Below are positions 9,481 to 18,800 of a DNA stretch of 64,000 nucleotides, piece after piece. Made by a program: the position numbers and the translations under genes. The notes beneath the pieces were generated by a model that was not told the origin of the DNA, ran no database searches, and saw only the letters and a list, made by a program, of their open reading frames with translations. Source of the DNA: Lactobacillus sp. CBA3606 (GTDB taxonomy: Bacteria; Bacillota; Bacilli; Lactobacillales; Lactobacillaceae); NCBI RefSeq assembly GCF_002970935.1, contig NZ_CP027194.1, positions 2,356,001-2,420,000 on the forward strand, written 5' to 3'. The stretch's first letter is position 1, and each line of letters begins with the position of its first letter.

Positions 9481-9516
9481 TACAAAAAGGCGACCTTACA
9501 CAAGCTGGTCGTCTTT
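9481..9516 (-). terminator. hairpin with T-run between oriT and mobT (possible attenuator)
   Basis: On the minus strand a 10-base stem (9507-9516 paired with 9486-9495, one G-U pair), an 11-base loop and a following CTTTTTGTA tract form an intrinsic-terminator shape. It ends 25 bases before the mobT start, so transcription coming from the coupling protein side through oriT would meet it just before the relaxase gene. Confidence 0.55.
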
Positions 9517-9587
9517 AGGTAAAGCTATTAAGTTGTAGTTACGGCAACGTTTCTACGCTATTTTCGGCCGTGACGTATCAGTTTTCT

Positions 9588-9680
9588 ACCCCCGTGTTAC
9601 ATACCGGGGGTTGATGCGGCCGGCTTGCGCCGACCGCCGCCTCCGCTCGCGCTTTTCGCGCTGCACAGCACGGCGGGGCG
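9588..9680 (-). other. oriT: putative origin of transfer (oriT)
   Basis: An inverted repeat ACCCCC (9588-9593) and GGGGGT (9606-9611) surrounds the 12-base loop GTGTTACATACC. The nic regions of ICEBs1 and Tn916 have the same ACCCCC/GGGGGT pair around a short loop and lie at the same place, upstream of the Rep_trans relaxase gene. To its right (9615-9680) is a very GC-rich stretch with further short inverted repeats such as CGCG-CTTTT-CGCG, unlike the AT-rich surroundings. The exact nick position is not assigned. Confidence 0.7.
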
Positions 9681-9761
9681 AATCAGTCTAAGGTTATTGT
9701 TATATCAAAAAAAGTGTTACAATTTTTACTATATATTATAAAATTAGGTGAGGCGAATGTT

Positions 9762-11195
9762 ATGGCCGAGAAAAAAACATTATTCATTATAGGAAATGGT
9801 TTTGATTTAGCACTTGGTATGCAATCAACCTTCAAAGAATTTGGTATTTATCGCCGTAAACAGTTAGAAAATGTTAAACTTTCAGATTGGACAATAATTG
9901 ATCTTGCTCTGGAGACCCATACCTATGGTGGATGGGGAAAACAAGAACAAAATGACAATTGGGATTGGTGGAACTTTGAAAAATTTTTAAAAGATTCCGT
10001 CCTTGATGTAATATATAATCAAGATTTTTTGGGATTAATTTCTGGTAGAGGTATTGAATCCAAAAAGGAAGACGAAGAGAAAATCATTTCGGCAATGGAT
10101 GAAGTGGGCATTGTATTATCACGTGATGAATTTCTATTAAGAAATACGGATGGTCTGGATGCTGAGCTAGTTGTTAACCTTAATAAATTGTTGGCTATTA
10201 CTCCTGACAACTTAGATCATGTGAGTAATGGTTATTTTTGGCAATTACTATTGTTGTATCGAGTGAATAAATTTTATACAGAAAAGTCATCTCGATTGGA
10301 CCTTTTTAATCCGTATTTTTTGCATACTGGTGATGTTAAGACCTCACAGACTATAAAAATGGATAATATCAGTGATCCTGAAAAAGATCTGCAAATTCCC
10401 GGGATATTTCCTAGTTTTTATTCTCTTCAACCCGTATTAATACGAGACATTAATATTTGGGAATCCGAGTTTTCAAAGTTCATTGCTGAACGCCAAGGAA
10501 AACTTCTAAACAGTGGACTTAACTATCAAGATGCATCAAACGCTTTGATGTATTCTGTTCTCAATGAAACCCAGCAAAATCAACAAGTTCAAATACTTAA
10601 TTTTAACTATTCTCGACCTGCACTGAAGGAATCTAAGAGCCTTTACTGTGGGAATCAACTAAACATACATGGATCAATAGAAAATGAATCGTTGGTCCCA
10701 GAAGAAAATTCTGGAATCATTATTGGATTTGATTATCAAGTAATTCTCGACTATCCAGAATTTACAGACTTTATGGCACCATTCACTAAGACCTTTCGTC
10801 TATCAGAGTTGAATACTGTTTTATCAAAATGTGTTCCTGATAAGAAAAGAGTTAGGCTTGATTATAACGTTGATAAAATCGTAATCCTAGGTCACAGTTT
10901 ATCAAAAGCTGACGACTCATATTTTCGAACAATTTTCGATACAGCTGATATATACAATAGTGATGTTATTATAGAGTACTGGTACACGGATTACCCTGGT
11001 CGAGATCAGTCACTTTCTATTGAAACTGAAAGCCTCAATAGAATTAATGGTTTATTAACTCGGTATATTAAGACTTCAAGGCAAGAAAATAAAAATAATC
11101 TCCTGCATAAGTTATTATTAGAAAATAGGCTCATTCTAAAGGAATATAGCATTGCAGATATTCTAGCAAAGTATGGCAAGCGAAAGAGTCAATGA
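9762..11195 (+). CDS. abiH: AbiH-family phage abortive infection protein
   Basis: A 477-residue protein with the AbiH N-terminal signature LFIIGNGFDLALGM followed by a Trp-rich stretch (GWGKQEQNDNWDWWNFEKFL) and, near the C-terminus, KIVILGHSLSKADDSYF, which is the conserved H-S/D block of the family. AbiH members abort phage infection by an unknown mechanism. The ATG at 9762 follows GGTGAGG; a longer open frame from 9714 has no such site. Its DNA is clearly more AT-rich than the conjugation genes and it runs against them, which marks it as acquired cargo. An AT-rich region upstream (9690-9740) probably holds its promoter, but no good -35/-10 pair can be named. Confidence 0.85.
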   Translation: MAEKKTLFIIGNGFDLALGMQSTFKEFGIYRRKQLENVKLSDWTIIDLALETHTYGGWGKQEQNDNWDWWNFEKFLKDSVLDVIYNQDFLGLISGRGIESKKEDEEKIISAMDEVGIVLSRDEFLLRNTDGLDAELVVNLNKLLAITPDNLDHVSNGYFWQLLLLYRVNKFYTEKSSRLDLFNPYFLHTGDVKTSQTIKMDNISDPEKDLQIPGIFPSFYSLQPVLIRDINIWESEFSKFIAERQGKLLNSGLNYQDASNALMYSVLNETQQNQQVQILNFNYSRPALKESKSLYCGNQLNIHGSIENESLVPEENSGIIIGFDYQVILDYPEFTDFMAPFTKTFRLSELNTVLSKCVPDKKRVRLDYNVDKIVILGHSLSKADDSYFRTIFDTADIYNSDVIIEYWYTDYPGRDQSLSIETESLNRINGLLTRYIKTSRQENKNNLLHKLLLENRLILKEYSIADILAKYGKRKSQ

Positions 11196-11210
11196 AAGCC
11201 AAAATAATTT

Positions 11211-11263
11211 ATCCGTTTTTTACTCACTATATGTTATAATTTGAGTAGAAAGCGGATTTTTTT
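11211..11263 (+). promoter_or_regulatory. abiE promoter with inverted-repeat operator; also terminator of abiH
   Basis: A 16-base inverted repeat (11211-11226 and 11242-11257, 14 of 16 positions matching) surrounds an extended -10 box TGTTATAAT (11232-11240). AbiEi antitoxins are known to repress their own operon by binding inverted repeats in the promoter, so this is the likely operator. The right arm ends in GCGGAT followed by seven T, and the whole repeat can fold as a hairpin, so it can also terminate the abiH transcript that stops 16 bases before it. Confidence 0.65.
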
Positions 11264-11279
11264 GAATTGAGGTGGAATA

Positions 11280-11873
11280 ATGAGCCAACAAGATGAGATC
11301 ATTGAGTACTTGAACAAAAACGGTGGTCAAATTACATCTAAAACTGCTAATTCAATGGGCATCTCACCTAGAGTGCTGCGCAACATGTATGCTCATGGAC
11401 AGCTTGAAAGATTAGCACCGGGTGTTTATATTGATCCACTTGAATTTGGTGACGATATTGCTGCGATACAATATAGCCTTTCAAAAGGTGTTTTCTTTAA
11501 AGATACGGCATTATTCCTTTATGGAATGATTGATCGAACGCCAAGTACCTATGAGATGAACTTTCCGTTGCCATACGCGTACAGTACAAAAACCGATGCA
11601 CCAATCAAGATTTATCGACAAAAAAAGGATCTTTATGAAATTGGCATAACAACAACTAAAACTCCCGGTGGACACCTAGTTAAGGTTTACGATGTTGAGC
11701 GCACCTTGTGTGATATCCTGCGAACGCGAGATAGGTCTGATGCCGAGACGATTAAACAAGCAATGAATAGTTACGCCCATCGGAAAGAAAAGAATCTCCG
11801 CCAATTAATGGCGTACGCAAGAACATTTAAGGTAGAAGAAGAAATTAGAACGTATATGGAGGTCCTACTGTGA
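11280..11873 (+). CDS. abiEi: AbiEi-family antitoxin and autoregulator
   Basis: A 197-residue protein with an N-terminal winged helix-turn-helix (about residues 3 to 50: EIIEYLNKNGG, then GISPRVLRNMYAHGQLERLAPGVYI), followed by the AbiEi antitoxin core (DVERTLCDILR). In the AbiE system this protein represses the operon and counteracts the nucleotidyltransferase toxin. The ATG at 11280 follows GAGGTGG. Its end overlaps the GTG start of the toxin gene (GTGA), the usual tight antitoxin-toxin arrangement. Confidence 0.9.
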   Translation: MSQQDEIIEYLNKNGGQITSKTANSMGISPRVLRNMYAHGQLERLAPGVYIDPLEFGDDIAAIQYSLSKGVFFKDTALFLYGMIDRTPSTYEMNFPLPYAYSTKTDAPIKIYRQKKDLYEIGITTTKTPGGHLVKVYDVERTLCDILRTRDRSDAETIKQAMNSYAHRKEKNLRQLMAYARTFKVEEEIRTYMEVLL

Positions 11874-12727
11874 AACTTGAATTTACTAACCAGAAGCAAT
11901 TTTTGGCTAGAATCAGAAAGTTAGCAAAAGAAAGAAAAATCACACCACAAATTATGTTGCAGGAGATTGTTTTGGATGATCTAATTGATAGAATCTCTAA
12001 TTCGCCTTACCAAAAAAATCTTGTACTAAAAGGTGGCTTCTTGATTGCATCACTAATTGGTAACGACACTCGCTCAACACGGGATATTGATACCTCAATT
12101 GTTGGTTTACCAGTGACGGAAGATAAAATGAAAAGTGTGTTTCAAGAAATCAGTGACATTGAATTACCAGAAGATATAATCAAACTATCAATTGTAAGGA
12201 TTGGCGAAATTAGGGAAGATGATGAGTATTCTGGTTACCGGATTCATATCCGTGCACAAATCTATACCACACGAGTTGATGTTAAGATTGATATATCAAC
12301 TGGAGATGTGATTACTGAGCGCGCCATCCAGTATGGACACAAAATGATACTTGAGGATCGGACTGTCCAAGTTATGGCGTACACAGTTGAAACCATCATT
12401 GCCGAAAAGTTGGAGACGATTGTTAGCCGGGCTGATGCTAATACACGATTGAAGGATTTTTACGATTTATTTTTGCTCGATCATCAGGATAAGACTGAAA
12501 TAAAGTTTGACGTATTAAAAAAGGCAATACAAGCAACTTCTGCAAAAAGAGAAACAACTAATCAATTAGGTACCTATATTTCAACATTAACAGCTCTTAA
12601 AACAAGTCCAAGTCTTCAAAGATTATGGATTGCTTATCAAAAGCCCAATGAATATGCGCACGGGATTGAGTTTGGAGCTACGTGTAATGCAGCGATTGAT
12701 TTAGTCCGTAAATCAGGTATGGAGTAA
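11870..12727 (+). CDS. abiEii: AbiEii-family nucleotidyltransferase toxin
   Basis: A 285-residue toxin of the type IV AbiE system. The nucleotidyltransferase core shows KGGFLIASL, then STRDIDTSI with the catalytic Asp pair (about residues 72 to 74), and the later conserved block AEKLETIVSR...TRLKDFYDLFLL. Family members act as NTP-binding nucleotidyltransferases that stop growth, so infection by phage is aborted. Start is GTG at 11870 with GGAGG eight bases upstream, overlapping abiEi. The gene ends 25 bases before the convergent coupling-protein gene, with no strong terminator between. Confidence 0.92.
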   Translation: MKLEFTNQKQFLARIRKLAKERKITPQIMLQEIVLDDLIDRISNSPYQKNLVLKGGFLIASLIGNDTRSTRDIDTSIVGLPVTEDKMKSVFQEISDIELPEDIIKLSIVRIGEIREDDEYSGYRIHIRAQIYTTRVDVKIDISTGDVITERAIQYGHKMILEDRTVQVMAYTVETIIAEKLETIVSRADANTRLKDFYDLFLLDHQDKTEIKFDVLKKAIQATSAKRETTNQLGTYISTLTALKTSPSLQRLWIAYQKPNEYAHGIEFGATCNAAIDLVRKSGME

Positions 12728-12752
12728 CATAAATAACTACCTGAATAAGCGA

Positions 12753-14120
12753 TTACAGTGTTTTGTTATTGCTCTGGTAGGCAGCATCGATCTCACCCAG
12801 AAAATCATAGCCCTTCGGTACCAGTGGTGTGTAAAACTCACTAATAACGCTAATACCAGTATCAACGTAACCACGACCTTTGATGGGTTTTAAGAAGAAA
12901 TCTTTATCGGTTTCACCAAACATCATGGTATAACCAAGGTCCGACATTCGACCAAGTGCTGCTCGGAACATAAACTGATCACGAATACCATCACCTAAAT
13001 ATTTTGCGTCAGGGCGCTGGCAGGCCAAGATAAGAAAGAATCCTGATTGACGGCCAAGCATGACAATTTGTTTAAGCTTACTCATGACTTGTACAGCTTC
13101 ACGTCCGATCATATCCATGAAAGCCACATACTCATCAAAGACTAGAAAATGGGCGGGAAGTCCAAGCGCGGCATAGTTATTGCCTGTTTGGTAACCGGCC
13201 ATTTTTTTCATCTCTTTATTACGTTCCATCATTTCTTGGTAAAACTGAGCTACGGCGGCAATCATATCGTCTTGTTCATAGTGAACATCTGGAATAACAT
13301 CGGTCAAATCGGCTAGGTCGGAATTTTTTGGATCAAGAATGGTCAACTGATTACCATCGCGAATCAATGCTTGGATCAATGTGAGAATAAAATAGGTTTT
13401 TCCACCACCAGTGCCGCCAGCGATTAGCATATGGGGCAAAACATCGTATTCCCAAGCAACATTATTCATAAGGTTGACGGCGCCTTTTTGACATTTCACA
13501 TGTTCAATCGAAATTCGATTACCAATCGTATCATAGAGTAGCGTGTACTCTACAAATGAATCATGGAGGATTTTATCAACGATTTCACAGTATAAGCCGG
13601 ATTCAAGTTTCTTTTCCAAATGGATCAGTTGATCTTGGTAAGGACTCATTACAATTTCCACCTGCACATGGATCAGACCATTTTTCAAACGATAGTAAAC
13701 TCGTGGAAACCGTGAGATTCGTTCTTTTGAACCCCCTAAATCTAAGTCTTTAAAAAAGCCATCATTTTTCCTTGTCTCACTCTCATACCAGTTATTCGTC
13801 ATGAACATTCGCGCAATTTTTTGTCGATGTATCAATTTGCGGTATTGGTCGGGAAATCTGATTAATATCAGTAAGATGATTATTAATGAAACCAGAAATG
13901 TAATGATGGAACTGATAATCAATCCGCTAAACGACCAAGGGAGGCTATGAATTGTTGGCCATGAAACGGTTTTGAGGTTGATTTTAGACAGTAACGGCAG
14001 ATAAAAGAAAATAGTCAATGGTAGCAAGATGAATAGAATCATACTTAGCAATGTTTGAAAAACTAGGTTCTGATCACGTGGATGGATTTGAGTGCCGCGA
14101 TAGTGAAAAATTGCTTTCAA
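12753..14120 (-). CDS. FtsK/SpoIIIE-like coupling protein (TcpA/Orf21 type)
   Basis: A 455-residue membrane ATPase that brings the relaxase-DNA complex to the channel. Two N-terminal membrane segments (about residues 22 to 45 and 64 to 90) are followed by an FtsK-type motor domain with Walker A AGGTGGGKT (234 to 242) and Walker B FLVFDEY (325 to 331). Size and plan match Orf21 of Tn916 and ConQ of ICEBs1. In Tn916 the relaxase gene follows directly; here the 3-kb abi cassette and oriT lie between. Confidence 0.92.
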   Translation of the reverse strand: MKAIFHYRGTQIHPRDQNLVFQTLLSMILFILLPLTIFFYLPLLSKINLKTVSWPTIHSLPWSFSGLIISSIITFLVSLIIILLILIRFPDQYRKLIHRQKIARMFMTNNWYESETRKNDGFFKDLDLGGSKERISRFPRVYYRLKNGLIHVQVEIVMSPYQDQLIHLEKKLESGLYCEIVDKILHDSFVEYTLLYDTIGNRISIEHVKCQKGAVNLMNNVAWEYDVLPHMLIAGGTGGGKTYFILTLIQALIRDGNQLTILDPKNSDLADLTDVIPDVHYEQDDMIAAVAQFYQEMMERNKEMKKMAGYQTGNNYAALGLPAHFLVFDEYVAFMDMIGREAVQVMSKLKQIVMLGRQSGFFLILACQRPDAKYLGDGIRDQFMFRAALGRMSDLGYTMMFGETDKDFFLKPIKGRGYVDTGISVISEFYTPLVPKGYDFLGEIDAAYQSNNKTL

Positions 14121-14153
14121 ATTATCACCTCATTTCAATTATTTTAGAATCAA

Positions 14154-14414
14154 CTAGGCGGCATCAGCTACGCCAATATAAATCATTGTTAGACCCTCTT
14201 CGGTCTGCATACTCTTGAAGGTAAATTCTTTAGCAACACCATCTTTAGTCACTTCCGATAGAGCTGTTAAACTAAAACCAGAATCAGGCGATTCAATCGC
14301 AATTTCATGAGCTTCCTGAAGTTTTCTCTCAGCTTCGTTAACAGAGCTTTCTTTGATATTGGCTACAAAATCGTCCATAAAGCCGATTTCATTAATACAG
14401 ACAAGTACATTCAT
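14154..14414 (-). CDS. small hypothetical protein of the element
   Basis: An 86-residue acidic protein (starts MNVLVCINEIGFMDDF) that I do not recognise. It seems to have an alpha-beta composition with a helical centre (NEAERKLQEAHEIA) and no membrane segment. The ATG at 14414 has GGAGA seven bases upstream; the longer frame from 14456 lacks one. It sits between a DUF961 gene and the coupling protein gene in the same direction and is probably co-transcribed with both. Confidence 0.6.
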   Translation of the reverse strand: MNVLVCINEIGFMDDFVANIKESSVNEAERKLQEAHEIAIESPDSGFSLTALSEVTKDGVAKEFTFKSMQTEEGLTMIYIGVADAA

Positions 14415-14507
14415 AAAAAATCTCCTAACTTCTTTTTTGTGATGACCAGGGAACACTTAAACCGCCATAGAGACGGTGGGGAGCGCTGGGATGAGAACTT
14501 CCGATGG

Positions 14508-14891
14508 TTATTTTTTGTCATTTGTATTTTTCTCCGTGGTTACTGAACCAGTTTTAGATTGGTTATTTTTGACTGATACAATATCAGATGCTTTGAGATA
14601 CCAAGAAACAGTTACACCTCGGAAATCCGCATTGGCGACAGTGTCGATCTCAGGATTAACTAGTTCTATTTCTTGATCATATTCAAAATTCTTAGTCCCA
14701 GCTTCGGCCGGAATGGAGACTTGAACCATCTGACCTTGTACTGTACTTTTTAGATCAAAGGTACGTGAGCGAACATTAGTTGTTTGGTTGCCTTCATCGT
14801 CTTCGATAAATCTTTCACGGCGTTGGGCGGAGAATAATAATTTACCGAACGTTTTTGGTGTGTCTAGCTTAATGCCTTCTGGTAATCGCAT
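14508..14891 (-). CDS. DUF961 protein, HelP-like helicase processivity factor (first copy)
   Basis: A 127-residue protein of the DUF961 (YdcP) family: MRLPEGIKLDTPKTFGKLLFSAQRR, then RSRTFDLKSTVQGQMVQVSIP and ELVNPEID. In ICEBs1 the family member HelP helps the host helicase PcrA unwind element DNA during plasmid-like replication; Tn916 Orf22 and Orf23 are relatives. A hydrophilic Lys/Asn/Thr tail of about 15 residues is added at the C-terminus. The neighbour upstream is a second member of the same family, so the pair matches orf22/orf23 of Tn916. Confidence 0.85.
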   Translation of the reverse strand: MRLPEGIKLDTPKTFGKLLFSAQRRERFIEDDEGNQTTNVRSRTFDLKSTVQGQMVQVSIPAEAGTKNFEYDQEIELVNPEIDTVANADFRGVTVSWYLKASDIVSVKNNQSKTGSVTTEKNTNDKK

Positions 14892-14926
14892 ATAGGGTTC
14901 CTTCTTTCTTTAATTTTGATAAGTGG

Positions 14927-15247
14927 CTAAATCTTGACGAAATCATCAGCCATGCAGGTGTAATTTACAAATGCTGCTTCGGCAATCCGATAACCAACTG
15001 CGGCGATTCGTGGATTAATTAATCGAACCCGATCAAATGGTTCGAGCGTGTCATTTTTTTCACCGGCTGCCACTGGGATCGTCACTTGAATGTTGTCGGC
15101 ACGTTGAACATTGGAGTAAAGGTCATAAGTGCGCGAAACAACTTTACGATTGGCACCGGAGCCTTCGCGAGTTTCGCTAAAATTACCGGCAAAGGTGAGT
15201 TGACCGAAAGTTTCACGTACTTCGGGAATTACATATTTAAGATCCAT
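14927..15247 (-). CDS. DUF961 protein, HelP-like (second copy)
   Basis: A 106-residue DUF961 protein with the same blocks as its downstream neighbour: ETFGQLTFAGN, VVSRTYDLYSNVQ, VTIPVAAGEK, RVRLINPRI, ending FVNYTCMADDFVKI. It corresponds to Orf23 of Tn916. Its role is inferred from HelP of ICEBs1: assisting helicase-driven replication of the excised circle. The two genes are 35 bases apart and share direction. Confidence 0.85.
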   Translation of the reverse strand: MDLKYVIPEVRETFGQLTFAGNFSETREGSGANRKVVSRTYDLYSNVQRADNIQVTIPVAAGEKNDTLEPFDRVRLINPRIAAVGYRIAEAAFVNYTCMADDFVKI

Positions 15248-15302
15248 AATTGGGTCCTCGCTTTCTTTTCTTGAATTTTAGGCAAACTAAAAGTCAGATA
15301 AT

Positions 15303-15551
15303 TTAACTATCTGACTTGGAATGTGCATAATATTCGATGACTTGGTTGAGTAAATATTGATATAGATCAGTATTGAGGGGATAGATAAGCCGCTGATTGC
15401 GAACTTGGGGGAAGTTTAAGAACAGACGATGGTGTCCTTGAATGAGTTGTACTTGGTTGATGATCAGACTATGGTTCAGAATGAGTTCACCTTCAAGCAA
15501 AACATTCGGTTTACCACTGGATGACATTTTAATGGAAGATACGTAAATCAT
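15303..15551 (-). CDS. SpoVG-like protein
   Basis: An 82-residue protein resembling the SpoVG family: a conserved strand pattern VSSIKM...VLLEGELILNHSLIINQVQLIQGHHRLFLNFP, then YPLN and a C-terminal helix QYLLNQVIEYY, matching the SpoVG pattern of ASITLDxxFVVHDIRVIxGxxGLFVAMP and HPIN. SpoVG proteins bind nucleic acid and regulate genes; copies on mobile elements may control element genes. It lies upstream of the DUF961 pair in the same direction. Identification rests on this pattern match only. Confidence 0.55.
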   Translation of the reverse strand: MIYVSSIKMSSSGKPNVLLEGELILNHSLIINQVQLIQGHHRLFLNFPQVRNQRLIYPLNTDLYQYLLNQVIEYYAHSKSDS

Positions 15552-15590
15552 TTGACCTCCTAAATATGAAAATTGGGTATTTATTGAAAC

Positions 15591-15866
15591 CTAATCCAGA
15601 AGTACACCACGATAACTCAGAAAAGGGTTGTTACCATTAATAAAACCTGAGTTGAACAAAAAGGTAATATAGGCGCCTAATTTACATTCATCTTTTGAAA
15701 TTTCAAACCTAATTGACGTTTCTAGATTAGCTTGCGCCTCTTGCAGTACATCTTTTAAAATTTCATCTTCTGTTGGTGAGGTAGGGAACATTGGATTGAT
15801 CAATTCTCTAAAGTCATGATGAAATTCGGATAAATTAAAAACAGAATCAATTTTTTCTTTTGGCAT
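15591..15866 (-). CDS. small hypothetical protein of the element
   Basis: A 91-residue acidic protein beginning MPKEKIDSVFNLSEFHHDFR. I do not recognise it. It appears soluble, mostly helical at the N-terminus, with a hydrophobic end (AYITFLFNSGFINGNNPF). The ATG at 15866 has only a weak AAAGAGTG upstream. It stands between the adhesin gene and the SpoVG-like gene, all on the minus strand, and is probably part of the same transcript. Confidence 0.5.
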   Translation of the reverse strand: MPKEKIDSVFNLSEFHHDFRELINPMFPTSPTEDEILKDVLQEAQANLETSIRFEISKDECKLGAYITFLFNSGFINGNNPFLSYRGVLLD

Positions 15867-15892
15867 ACGATCACTCTTTCCGATGGGAGAGA

Positions 15893-18800
15893 CTATTCAT
15901 TGTTCCAGTTATCATCTTCATCTTCATCGTCATAAAAATCCGCATTAGTTTTTCTTGAATGATGAATCCACCAGACAATTAAGCTAGTGATTAATAGTAG
16001 AATCACGCCAATAACGCTTAACAATTGATTACGTTCTTCACCAGTTTGTGGTAGGTGAATTAGTGGCCTATCGACCGCTTCATCTTTCATTTGCGCCTTG
16101 ACGATTTCACCATCTTTAGTGATTTCAAAATCGACAGGTGTTTCATTGATCTTGTAACCTTTTGGTGCGTCATACTCCACAAATTGGTATTTGCCAGCAG
16201 GCAGGTTGGCAAAACTGAAAATACCCTTGTCATTAGTCCGACCTGATACAACTGTTTTGCCATCTTGATCGAGAACTTTAATACCAGTGTTTGGCAAGAC
16301 TTTACCATTGCTGACATCAGTCTTGGTTAATTCACCAGTACCCTTGATCAAATTATTTTTCAGTGTGAAACTAATTTCTGGTTTTTTGGTGGTTTCTTTA
16401 GTTTCAGTTGTTGCTTTTTCGTCTGCCTGTTTTTTATCCTGACTAATTAATTGACCTTTAGCATCATAGACAGTGATACCAGTTTTGGTTGAAACAATTT
16501 TAGTTAAGTCCTTAGTCAAAACAAGATTGGTCGCGGAAGGAGTCTTTTCCCGTAAATAGAAGGTGCCAACCGGTACATTCTTGAAGGCACCAATCGACTT
16601 GTCATCAATTGTAGTGGTTTGAATGACTTTCTTATCCTTATCTAGTAATTCAAACACCGCACCCTTGGCGTTGCCATCAAAAGTGAATTGATAACCTTTA
16701 TCTTCAACTAACTTAGCGGTCTCGTTGATTTTCTTAAAGGTAAATTCGTTGAAGTGTAGTTTATTTAGAATTGGGGCGTCCTTATCATCATTGATCGTGA
16801 AATTTTTAGTCGCGGTGTTGTCAGTTGCCTTAAATTCAAAATCATAAGTTTGGTCATCAAGCTGATAAGCTTCACCGGCATCTAGTTCTTGCGCATAATA
16901 GCTATCTTCAGGCAATTGAATGTCGGCAAAGGTTGCTTTACCATCTTTGACGATCGCAGTTGCGACTAATGCCTTTGCCGGAACCTTGATGTCGCTATTG
17001 GTGTAGCCAGCTTTACTGAACAGTCCGAAGACTTGACCATTAGCAGCTTTATTTTCAAGCGTGGGTTTGTTTTTATCCCAACTCTTGATTTGTTCAGCTT
17101 GCTTGTTAACCACCACGTTTAATTTCTGAAAATCGTTAGTCGCTTTGAGAGAAGTTGAAGTCACTTCAACATTTTGACCAGCGTATTTTAATTCAAAATC
17201 AATTGGCTTGTCATTGAGAATAAAGCCATTTGGTGCGGCAACTTCTTTAACTGAGTATTTACCGAGATAAAGTTGTGGGGTTTTGATTTGTCCGTTAGCA
17301 TCAGTCGTAGCCGTGGCGACAATCTCACCCTTTTTGGCGTGGACAGTACCATCAGCGGTGGTGATATTTTTACTGGCAGTAAATTCAAACTTGGCACCGG
17401 CCAGTGGGGTGTAGTCATAGTTAAAACCGTATTGTTCGCCGTACTTGGTTGACTGTTTAGTTACCTCAACAGGCGTGGCACCAGTTTTATGCAAAGTGAC
17501 AATACCTTTTTGCGACTTATCCGTAAATTTGACGGTCACAATACCATCACTATCTTTGCCAGTGATCGAAAATTTAGCTGGGTCTTTGGCAAGAACATAG
17601 CCTAATGGTGCTTGTGTTTCGACTAATTCATATTGACCATAGGGGAGTGCCTCAGTTGTGGTCAAGTAGCCCTCTTCATTAGTCATAAAAGTGTCTGTTG
17701 TCCCGTCATGATTGAGATTAGGCATGGAAACATATTTACCAGTTTGTAGTGATTTAATTTTAAAGCCAGCGTTGGCACGCGGAATTGTTTTGCCGGATTC
17801 GGCGTCAGCTTTGACTACTTTCAAACGTTCTTCCAATACATTATTGACGACTGAATAATGATGGGTCTCGTTTTGTTGATGAATCGTGACTTTGAATGGA
17901 TCGGCGGTTTTATAGCCTTCTGGTGTTTTTGTTTCCGTCACGGTATAAGTGTCATAGGGTAGATCAGTAAATTTGAGATAACCTTCTTTATCGGTTGTAC
18001 CCGTTGTGACGACCTTATTTGTTGTGTTGCTAGTGACTGTAAACTCAACATTAGCCAGTGGATTAGACTTGTTTTCTTTACCAGTTAAATGGCTAGAAAG
18101 TGCGGTGTGCCAATCATAGTTACCAATCTTGATTAAGTCGAAGCCACCAGTAATGACTTGTTCTTTAACGGTTGTTGATACGGTGGCTGTTTTCGCATTT
18201 TGCCCAGCGTAGGTCAGTTTGAATGCATGTTTTTCTGTATCTTTAATGTAGCCAGTTGGCGCTGCTTTTTCGAGCCAGTAGTAGTCGTCTAACTTTAGAT
18301 TGGCGACACTTGCTTGATTGTTTTTAATCGTAACGGTATCAACTAGTTCATCATTTGAAGCTCGATGTAGTTCATAGACAGCACCATCAAGTGATGCAGC
18401 GCCTTGTGGCGTTTTACCAGTTTTAGTATCTTCCTTGATCAAAGTGGCAGTACCGAATTGTTCATCATCGGTCGCTTTAACCGAAGTAGCAGTGACCGCG
18501 ACATTTTGACCAGCATATTTCAACTCAAAAGGTACCTTCTCGTTGTTAAGAATATAACCGGCCGGAGCTTTTTCTTCAACGGCGTAGTAGTTACCGAGTT
18601 TTAGATTTTGTAGCGCACCTTTACCAGTACTATCGGTAGTGATCGTTCCAACTTTTTTACCATCGGTTGAATAGATGCCATACATGGCGCCATTTAATGA
18701 ATAGTATTTGTTAAACATATTGGTGCCAAATTGGCGGCCAATCTTCGTTAGATTTACATTACCAAGTTGTTCTTTGTTGCCAAGAACGACTTCGATTGTT

